Assembly (NCBI GenBank): GCA_964635575.1
Contig: CAZWNY010000010.1
Span: 1-39,052, forward strand
Direction of reading: 5' to 3'
Length of the DNA stretch: 39,052 nt
From: GCA-2733415 sp964635575
GTDB taxonomy: Bacteria > Bacteroidota > Bacteroidia > Flavobacteriales > Flavobacteriaceae
The number at the start of each line of letters is the position of its first letter. Position 1 is the first letter of the stretch. Of the stretch, positions 16,958 to 23,230 are shown one piece after another. Position numbers and translations under genes: made by a program. A model generated the notes under the pieces. It saw only the letters and a list, made by a program, of their open reading frames with translations, did not search any database and was not told where the DNA came from.

Positions 16958-17692
16958 ATGACCGAAATACCGTTAAAACGAATAAATAAATACCTAAGTG
17001 AAATAGGTTATTGCTCTCGTAGAGCCGCAGATAAACTAATAGAACAAGGAAGAGTAACCATAAACGGTAACGTACCTGAAAAGGGTACAAAAGTAGCGCC
17101 AAATGATGTAGTAGCAGTAAATGGGAAACAAGTTGGGATACAAAAAGAAAAACCCGTATATATCGCATTTAACAAACCTGTAGGTGTTGTTTGTACAACC
17201 GATACTCGTGTAGAAAAAAACAATATTATAGACTATATCAACTACCCTACTCGTATTTTTCCTATCGGAAGATTAGACAAACCCAGTGAAGGACTTATTT
17301 TTTTAACCAACGATGGTGATATTGTAAATAAAATATTAAGAGCAAGAAATAACCACGAAAAAGAATATTTAGTAACCATAAATAAATTAATTACCCCCGA
17401 TTTTATACAACAAATGAGTAACGGATTACCTATTTTAGATACTATTACCCGAAAATGTAAAGTAGAACGCATAAATAAAAACACCTTTAAAATTGTATTA
17501 ACACAAGGATTAAATAGGCAAATTAGGCGCATGTGTGAGTATTTAAATTGTGAGGTAGAAAAATTAAAAAGAGTGCGAATTATGAATGTTTCCTTAGATG
17601 TTTCAGTAGGAAAATGGAGAGATTTAACTAAAAACGAATTGGAAGAAATTGACAAATTGGTTATTAATTCATCTAAAACATATAAAAATTAA
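16958..17692 (+). CDS. rluF: 23S rRNA pseudouridine synthase RluF
   Basis: A 244-aa RsuA-family enzyme. It has an N-terminal S4 RNA-binding domain (LKRINKYLSEIGYCSRRAADKLI..VTING), then the catalytic domain with GRLDKPSEGLIFLTNDGD, where the Asp is the nucleophile. The block VNKILRARNNHEKEYLVTI and the end TQGLNRQIRRMCE..LKRVRIMNVSL match RluF more closely than RluB, RluE or RsuA. E. coli RluF makes pseudouridine at 23S rRNA position 2604 and also acts on tRNA-Tyr. It stands alone between a terminator and a large non-coding gap. Confidence 0.9.
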   Translation: MTEIPLKRINKYLSEIGYCSRRAADKLIEQGRVTINGNVPEKGTKVAPNDVVAVNGKQVGIQKEKPVYIAFNKPVGVVCTTDTRVEKNNIIDYINYPTRIFPIGRLDKPSEGLIFLTNDGDIVNKILRARNNHEKEYLVTINKLITPDFIQQMSNGLPILDTITRKCKVERINKNTFKIVLTQGLNRQIRRMCEYLNCEVEKLKRVRIMNVSLDVSVGKWRDLTKNELEEIDKLVINSSKTYKN

Positions 17693-18060
17693 TCAATTCA
17701 TATTAAATATGACATTTTTTTAGTTTTAACGGGTTTTGTAAAGCATTAAGTAATTTTTGTTCGGACATATTTAGTAAGACTCTTTTAAAGCAAAAAGGTT
17801 TAGCGACAGAATGAAATGTTTTTCTTTAATATTCCAATATATTACTTGTAAACTTCAATAGCGAACTTATTGACCTAACAATCATCTATTTAATTCTGTT
17901 TTAATTACTGCTGTTTTTCAGCATTTAATCTTAATATATTTGTTTTTATAATTCTATTATTTTTGTTTCTATAAATATACACGTATTAAAATAGTAATTA
18001 CTATAGTTTTTATTGATGTTTTTTATATATTTATCACTAAAACCTATTACATTAAAACTA
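17693..18060 (+). other. Intergenic region with candidate oxyR promoter
   Basis: These 368 AT-rich bases hold no gene that I can recognise. At the left end a palindrome TCATATTAAATATGA (17698-17712) followed by T7 may help end rluF transcription. A short TGCTG/CAGCA hairpin is at 17909-17923. TATTTTTG at 17958-17965 is an exact -7 box for oxyR, with TTTG at 17939-17942 as a possible -33 (15-base spacer, slightly short). This leaves an oxyR leader of roughly 90 bases. Confidence 0.5.
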
Positions 18061-19005
18061 ATGACAATAACTCAATTAAATTATGTGTTGGCAATTGCTA
18101 AGTATAAAAATTTTACTAAAGCAGCAAAATCTTGTTTTGTTTCTCAACCTACATTAAGCATGCAATTGCAAAAACTGGAAAACGAGCTTGATATTCAAAT
18201 ATTTGATAGAAGTAAAAAACCTTTAGAGCTTACTGAAGTTGGTAAAAAAATAGTGCTACAAGCTAAAAATATTGTAGATGAGTCAAGACGAATACAAGAT
18301 ATTATTGATCAGGAAAAAGGATTTATTGGTGGCGAATATAAATTAGGGATTATTCCTACAGTTATGCCTACATTATTGCCCATGTTTTTGAAAACATTTA
18401 TTACTAAATACCCTAAGGTTCAACTTAAAATTTTAGAGCTGACTACTCCTCAAATTATAAAACAATTAAAAGAAGGTTATATTGATGCTGCACTTGCAGC
18501 AACACCATTAACAGAAGAAAATATTATAGAAAGGCCATTGTTTTATGAGCCTTTTATGGCGTATATACCTAAAAATCATCGTTTAAGGAATGAAACTAAA
18601 ATTAAAGTTTCAGATTTAGATTTAAACGATATTTTATTACTTGAAGATGGTCATTGTTTTAGAGATGGTATTATTAACCTATGTAGCGCATCTATTGAAG
18701 GTAAAAAGCGAAAGTTTAAATTAGAAAGTGGCAGTTTTGAAACTCTTATTAACTTATCGGATGAAGGCTTAGGAATGACCTTGTTGCCGTATTTACACTC
18801 ACAACAATTACAACAAAAAAATAATGCAAATTGCAAACATTTTACAGATCCGAAACCTGCAAGAGAAGTTAGTTTATTATATCATAAAAACGAATTAAAA
18901 ATACAAATTACAAATGCTTTAAAAGACACGATTAATAACGCTGTAAGAGGCACTATCGCTTTTTTAGACGTGCAAATTATTAGTCCAAAATCGTTGAAAT
19001 TATAA
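18061..19005 (+). CDS. oxyR: OxyR, peroxide-sensing LysR-type regulator
   Basis: A 314-aa LysR-type regulator: winged helix-turn-helix at residues 1-60 (TITQLNYVLAIAKYKNFTKA), then a two-lobed sensor domain. The redox signature LLLEDGHCFRDGIINLC puts cysteines at residues 199 and 208, the same numbers as in E. coli OxyR, when the ATG at 18061 is used. H2O2 links these cysteines and turns on defence genes. An upstream ATG at 18016 would add residues not found in LysR proteins. No katG, ahpC or dps is next to it here; bcp, about 6 kb away, is a plausible target. Confidence 0.93.
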   Translation: MTITQLNYVLAIAKYKNFTKAAKSCFVSQPTLSMQLQKLENELDIQIFDRSKKPLELTEVGKKIVLQAKNIVDESRRIQDIIDQEKGFIGGEYKLGIIPTVMPTLLPMFLKTFITKYPKVQLKILELTTPQIIKQLKEGYIDAALAATPLTEENIIERPLFYEPFMAYIPKNHRLRNETKIKVSDLDLNDILLLEDGHCFRDGIINLCSASIEGKKRKFKLESGSFETLINLSDEGLGMTLLPYLHSQQLQQKNNANCKHFTDPKPAREVSLLYHKNELKIQITNALKDTINNAVRGTIAFLDVQIISPKSLKL

Positions 19006-19028
19006 TATCTAAAATACTTATTGGATAA

Positions 19029-19223
19029 CTATTTTAAGTATATTAAACATTTATTTAATTCAGGTTTTTGTAATGTTAATTGAAGTAACCAAATTTTTAA
19101 TTCTTCAATTTCATAAGGCAATAATCTAGTTAATGCCTTTTTAAGTTCTTTACTAAATAGATTACTATCAAAACTAACCCTTTCTAGTACGGTTTTAGTG
19201 TAGTCAAACATTGCTCTTGCCAT
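19029..19223 (-). CDS. Conserved 64-aa hypothetical protein
   Basis: A small, probably soluble helical protein (MARAMFDYTKTVLERVSFD...LPYEIEELKIWL..). I recognise the MARAMFDYTKTVL start and the LLPYEIEELKIWL block as conserved in small Flavobacteriaceae proteins of unknown function. It is transcribed toward oxyR and ends 24 bases after oxyR's stop, so the two genes converge. An exact -7 box lies 28 bases upstream. No domain or function can be given. Confidence 0.7.
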   Translation of the reverse strand: MARAMFDYTKTVLERVSFDSNLFSKELKKALTRLLPYEIEELKIWLLQLTLQKPELNKCLIYLK

Positions 19224-19251
19224 ATTTTTTTCAGTTTTTAGGATTTACTAC

Positions 19252-19259
19252 CAAATTTA
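19252..19259 (-). promoter_or_regulatory. Candidate -7 box for 64-aa gene
   Basis: TAAATTTG on the minus strand is an exact TAnnTTTG match 28 bases before the ATG; no clear -33 element was seen. Confidence 0.4.
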
Positions 19260-19354
19260 TATGATGTTTTATAATTAATTTGATATAACTATATAAAGAA
19301 ACGATATTATTTTTCAAATATTCTTTAAGAAATGTTAAAGTTTTTAAAATTTGA

Positions 19355-19810
19355 TTACAGTTTCACTTTCACACTCCATTCATAGGTAAATTGAGCTACT
19401 TTATCCCCTATTTCATCTATTGCGTTTACGGTTAACGTCATTTTTTGCCCTTCTTTAGTCGTAAAAGCTTCTTGCAATTTTTTCGCTATTAAATCGCCAT
19501 CTACACAAGTGAAATAAACACGACCTTTTACTTTTTTAAAATAACTGCCTGTATTATAAGTAACCAACATTGATACTTTGTTACCACTTTCTTTAATTTT
19601 TTTTAAAACCAAAGCTCCTGTTGCTAGTTCCGATGCCATTGCTTGTACTGCAAAATACATCGATCCAAACGGGTTCTGATTTATCCAACGATGTTTAACA
19701 GAGGTAACGCAAGTGGTGTTTGTAATCGACTTTAAACGTACTCCGCTAATGAATGCTGAAGGAAGTTTTGTCATTAAAAATAAGTTTATTTTTCGAGGAG
19801 ATAAATTCAT
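19355..19810 (-). CDS. DUF4442 hotdog-fold thioesterase-like protein
   Basis: A 151-aa protein of the DUF4442 family, related to the hotdog-fold acyl-CoA thioesterases. Typical segments are the VKHRWINQNPFGSMYFAVQAMASELATG helix region, where hotdog enzymes place substrate-binding residues, and the beta strands LVTYNTGSYFKKVKGRVYFTC. It may hydrolyse an acyl-thioester, but no substrate can be named. It has its own well-formed promoter just upstream and no operon partners. Confidence 0.78.
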   Translation of the reverse strand: MNLSPRKINLFLMTKLPSAFISGVRLKSITNTTCVTSVKHRWINQNPFGSMYFAVQAMASELATGALVLKKIKESGNKVSMLVTYNTGSYFKKVKGRVYFTCVDGDLIAKKLQEAFTTKEGQKMTLTVNAIDEIGDKVAQFTYEWSVKVKL

Positions 19811-19829
19811 ATTTACATCTATTTTTTCT

Positions 19830-19862
19830 CAAATATAGCCATTTTCAATGCTATTTTCCAAA
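19830..19862 (-). promoter_or_regulatory. Promoter for the DUF4442 gene
   Basis: On the minus strand TTTG (19862-19859) is followed by a 21-base spacer and TATATTTG (19837-19830), an exact match to the Bacteroidota -33/-7 arrangement, 20 bases before the ATG. Confidence 0.6.
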
Positions 19863-20137
19863 TTTATAGATTATAAAAATAACGCAAACATCAACTTTTA
19901 AAAAATATAGGGATTTTATATTTTTAAATGATTTAACTCATCTATTTTTTGACACAAAAAGCTTTAAACAAACTCAATAATAAACGCTTATTCTGTAAAA
20001 AAAACTTAGTTACATCACTACAATCCAGTTTTACCCCTCAATTTAAAGTAAAAAGGTTTTTTTCTTTTTTTTTCTTGCTCAATAATGAGCAAAACATCTA
20101 AATATGTTAAATAAATGTTAAATTTTAGTACTTTGTA
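19863..20137. other. Intergenic region between divergent promoters
   Basis: Part of a 433-base gap between the divergent DUF4442 and padR genes. It is AT-rich, with a pyrimidine-rich tract (about 20057-20075) leading into a short inverted repeat. No gene was recognised. Confidence 0.5.
20075..20092. repeat. Inverted repeat upstream of the padR promoter
   Basis: TTGCTCA-ATAA-TGAGCAA: 7-bp perfect arms with a 4-base centre, about 45 bases upstream of the padR -33 element. It is a candidate protein-binding site; no U-tract follows on either strand. Confidence 0.5.
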
Positions 20138-20185
20138 TTGCATAATACTATTTAAAAGACATATCTTTGTGTCGGATAATACTAT
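20138..20185 (+). promoter_or_regulatory. padR operon promoter flanked by direct repeats
   Basis: TTG (20138-20140), a 21-base spacer and TATCTTTG (20162-20169) form a good -33/-7 pair. The 10-mer ATAATACTAT occurs twice, at 20142-20151 inside the spacer and at 20176-20185 over the expected transcription start, 34 bases apart. This is well placed for autorepression by the PadR protein. Confidence 0.6.
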
Positions 20186-20243
20186 ATATTTAAAACCTTA
20201 TCAAAAAAATGAACAATTTACGTCACCTTAAAAAATTACTTCT

Positions 20244-20585
20244 ATGAAATTAGAAAACACAAAAGCTCAAATGAGAAAAGGAGTTTTGGAATACTGTATT
20301 TTGTCTGTTTTACACGTTAAGGACGCGTATGTCGCTGAGATTTTAGCAACACTTAAAGAGGCTAAATTACTTGTTGTAGAAGGTACTATTTATCCGTTAT
20401 TAACCCGTTTAAAAAACGCGGGCTTATTAAATTATAGATGGGAAGAATCTACATCCGGACCACCAAGAAAATATTACTCTTTAACCGAAAACGGAGAAAC
20501 ATTTTTAAAAGAATTAACAAAAACTTGGAATAATTTACAACAAGCAGTAAATATAGTAACCCTAAAAAAAAATAACCATGAATAA
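20244..20585 (+). CDS. PadR-family transcriptional regulator
   Basis: A 113-aa PadR protein with one winged-helix domain: KAQMRKGVLEYCILSVL, then the recognition part EGTIYPLLTRLKNAGLL and the wing SGPPRKYYSLTENGE. PadR proteins usually repress their own operon until a ligand or envelope signal acts. Its last 8 bases overlap the start of the PspC gene, so regulator and membrane protein are translationally coupled. PadR next to PspC-domain genes is a recurrent Bacteroidota arrangement, pointing to control of an envelope-stress function. The inducer is unknown. Confidence 0.9.
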   Translation: MKLENTKAQMRKGVLEYCILSVLHVKDAYVAEILATLKEAKLLVVEGTIYPLLTRLKNAGLLNYRWEESTSGPPRKYYSLTENGETFLKELTKTWNNLQQAVNIVTLKKNNHE

Positions 20586-22305
20586 AACAGTAAATATAAA
20601 TTTAGGAGGATTAATTTTTTATATTGATGAAAACGCCTATCAAAAATTACGAAACTACTTAAATGCTGTAAAAAAATCTTTTACAGGTTCATCAGGAGAA
20701 GATGAAATTATTTCAGACATTGAAACTCGTATTTCAGAGTTATTTTCTGAAAAACTACAACATAACAGGCAAGTTGTTACCTTAAAAGAGGTTGACGAAA
20801 TTATCAATACAATGGGGCAACCAGAAGACTATATGGTTGACGAAGATATTTTTGAAGACACTACAAACAACAATTCCGCCCACAATAAAAAACAAAAAAA
20901 CACTACTCGAAAATTATTTAGAGATACCGAAAACAGTAATTTAGCTGGTGTATGCTCAGGTTTATCTCATTATTTAGGAATTGACGCCATTTGGTTGCGT
21001 TTATTATTAATAGTCACAGTATTGTTAGGCGGTAGCGGCGTAATAATATACATTTTATTTTGGATTTTAATGCCTGAAGCTAAAACCACTGCCGATAAAA
21101 TTGCAATGATGGGCGTTCCAATTAATATATCTAATATTGAAAAAAAAATAAAAGAAGGGTTTGATATTGCTTCAAAAACCGTTAAAAATGTAGATTATAA
21201 AAACGCTCAAAACGGAGTTTTAACTTTTTTTAATACCATAGGTAATTTATTGGTAGCGATGTTTAAATTTTTCGGTAAATTTATAGGTATATTATTGGTA
21301 GTTTTAGGTGCTTCCAGCATAATTAGCTTATTAGTCGGTTTATTTACCACAAGTACATTTAGTATTTTTAACTTTGGATTGGCTACTAAATTAGAATTGT
21401 ATGATTATGCTCTAAGTTTACCGATTTGGATATTATCATTAATTGCATTTTTTGCAATTAGTATTCCGTTTTTCTTTCTTACTTATTTAGGCTTAAAAAT
21501 AGTAATTACTAATTTAAAATCTATCGGTAGTGTTGCTAAATTTAGTTTACTAGGTTTATGGTTGTTTTCTGTAATTTTCATGTCAACAGAAGGTATTAAA
21601 ACAGGATTAAGATTTAATGAAAATGCAACCGTTATTATAAAAGAAGAATTACCAATTACCGCAAACGACACATTGCATATTAGCATGATTGCCAATGAGT
21701 TATTTTCTACTTCGATGAAAAGAAGAGCGAACGAACAATTTGTATATAATGAGAATGATGACAAACAAATTTTTACACAAAACATTCGTTTAATTATAAA
21801 ATCGACCACAGGTAACATTGCAAAAATAAAAATAAGAAAACAAGCAGGTGGCGTTTCTTATAAAGCAGCAAAAGCAAGAGCTGAAGACATTAAATACAGT
21901 TTTACTTTAGAAAACAACCATTTAAAGTTAAACAACTATTTAATAGCAAGCTCAGAGCAAAAATACAACAACCAACACATAGAAATCACGCTTTATTTGC
22001 CCGAAGGAACTACTATTTATGCTGATGAAAACACATATTATTATCATCAAAATAACGATACTTATAATGATATTTTAGAAAATGGTGATGAAGCTCATTA
22101 TTTACAAATATTAAAAAACAAAACTAAATGTTTAGATTGTAAAACAATAGATTTTGAAGATGACGAAGAAAATAAGCTAGAAACAGGTCAATTAAGTATT
22201 GATGAAAATGGACTTAAAATTAACTTTGCAGGAAATAAAAACAAAAAAGTTTTCTTTAAAATAGATAAAAACGGCATTAAAGTTAAAACAGAAAATATTA
22301 AATAA
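20578..22305 (+). CDS. PspC-domain membrane protein
   Basis: A 575-aa inner-membrane protein. Residues 1-100 form a soluble N-terminal part (NINLGGLIFYIDENAYQKL..) with a helical module ending GQPEDYM. Residues about 112-172 are a PspC domain (KLFRDTENSNLAGVCSGLSH, one membrane helix, WILMPEA). Several further membrane helices lie at about 215-330. The C-terminal 230 residues are probably extracytoplasmic, beta-rich and of a kind seen only in Bacteroidota PspC proteins. In E. coli PspC is an envelope-stress sensor; here no pspA or pspF is present. The gene overlaps padR by 8 nt and is followed 18 nt on by a DUF2807 gene. Confidence 0.88.
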   Translation: MNKTVNINLGGLIFYIDENAYQKLRNYLNAVKKSFTGSSGEDEIISDIETRISELFSEKLQHNRQVVTLKEVDEIINTMGQPEDYMVDEDIFEDTTNNNSAHNKKQKNTTRKLFRDTENSNLAGVCSGLSHYLGIDAIWLRLLLIVTVLLGGSGVIIYILFWILMPEAKTTADKIAMMGVPINISNIEKKIKEGFDIASKTVKNVDYKNAQNGVLTFFNTIGNLLVAMFKFFGKFIGILLVVLGASSIISLLVGLFTTSTFSIFNFGLATKLELYDYALSLPIWILSLIAFFAISIPFFFLTYLGLKIVITNLKSIGSVAKFSLLGLWLFSVIFMSTEGIKTGLRFNENATVIIKEELPITANDTLHISMIANELFSTSMKRRANEQFVYNENDDKQIFTQNIRLIIKSTTGNIAKIKIRKQAGGVSYKAAKARAEDIKYSFTLENNHLKLNNYLIASSEQKYNNQHIEITLYLPEGTTIYADENTYYYHQNNDTYNDILENGDEAHYLQILKNKTKCLDCKTIDFEDDEENKLETGQLSIDENGLKINFAGNKNKKVFFKIDKNGIKVKTENIK

Positions 22306-22323
22306 TAACTAAAATTAATTATT

Positions 22324-23109
22324 ATGAAAACAATAATAAAATGCGCAATACTTATAATTATTACAATGATTATGCAAAGTTGCAAAGTAGATTTTAATTT
22401 TTCTGGAGAAAAAGGAAACGGAAAAGTTACCACAACTAGTCGATTTACTGAAGAAAATTTTACCAGCATCAATGCATCCGAAGGATTAAATGTAATCCTT
22501 AAGCAAAGTGAAAATACATCCGTAAAAGTGCAAACAGATCAAAACTTACAAAACATAATATTAACCGAAATAAAAGATGGTGTTTTACACTTACATACCA
22601 GTAAACATATAAAAGACGCATCCGTAAAAAAAATATTGGTACATTTTGTTACTATTAACACTATAAAAACTAGTAGCGGAGCAAATGTAAATGGTATCAA
22701 TACCATAAATGAAACCGATTTAAAATTAACAGCTTCTAGCGGTAGTAGTATTAATTTAAGTGCAAAAACAGACTCTTTAATCTGTACAACTTCTAGCGGA
22801 AGTAGTATTAAATTAAGCGTAAAAACAAATCATTTAACTTGTAAAACATCTAGCGGAAGTAGTATTAAAGTTAACGGAACTTCAAATATATTTACAAGTA
22901 CAGCTTCTACCGGAAGTAGTATTAATGCTAGTAAATTAATAGCCAATCATTGCGATTCAAAATCGTCTAGCGGTTCGAGTATTAAAATTAACTGTAAAAA
23001 AAGTATGACTTCACAATCGTCTATCGGTTCAATAATTAGGCATTCAGGAAGTTCAACAAAAATAGTTAAAGAAAAAAGCTCTGGCGGAAGTATTTTTGAA
23101 ATAAATTAA
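22324..23109 (+). CDS. Head-GIN/DUF2807 beta-helix protein, probable lipoprotein
   Basis: A 261-aa exported protein with a signal peptide ending MIMQSC, an imperfect lipobox, so probably lipid-anchored. The DUF2807 (head GIN) part begins FTSINASEGLNVILKQ. From about residue 138 six near-identical SSGSSIK-type turns recur every 18-20 residues, giving a right-handed beta-helix rich in Ser and Gly. Third gene of the padR-pspC operon (18-nt gap), it is likely an envelope component whose level is controlled with PspC. The exact role of such proteins is unknown; a structural or adhesive part is a guess. Confidence 0.8.
   Translation: MKTIIKCAILIIITMIMQSCKVDFNFSGEKGNGKVTTTSRFTEENFTSINASEGLNVILKQSENTSVKVQTDQNLQNIILTEIKDGVLHLHTSKHIKDASVKKILVHFVTINTIKTSSGANVNGINTINETDLKLTASSGSSINLSAKTDSLICTTSSGSSIKLSVKTNHLTCKTSSGSSIKVNGTSNIFTSTASTGSSINASKLIANHCDSKSSSGSSIKINCKKSMTSQSSIGSIIRHSGSSTKIVKEKSSGGSIFEIN
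22735..23039 (+). repeat. Six coding tandem repeats, 57-bp period
   Basis: Units start at 22735, 22792, 22849, 22906, 22966 and 23020 (spacing 57, 57, 57, 60, 54). Each opens with a version of TCTAGCGGAAGTAGTATTAA. The first four cores are nearly identical in DNA; the last two have drifted. Confidence 0.85.
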
Positions 23110-23173
23110 AATCGCAAAAAAAAATTAATTATATAATTACAAAACCTTTTGAGTAACCTAATTTTGAAATGAT

Positions 23174-23208
23174 TTTTTAGAAAAAAACTTAATCTAAAAA
23201 TATTTTTT
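23174..23208. terminator. Probable terminator between convergent genes
   Basis: TTTTTAGA (23174-23181) pairs with TCTAAAAA (23193-23200) around an 11-nt loop, followed by a T-rich run. A wider pair, AAAACCTTTTGA (23141-23152) with TCAAAGGGTTTT (23220-23231), encloses it. The stem is AT-rich, so strength is uncertain. Confidence 0.4.
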
Positions 23209-23230
23209 ACAAAAGTTAATCAAAGGGTTT

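Noticed and set aside
22188..22472. 94-codon hydrophobic minus-strand frame across the pspC-DUF2807 junction
   Set aside because: Hydrophobic only because it is complementary to AT-rich coding DNA; it overlaps two solid genes.
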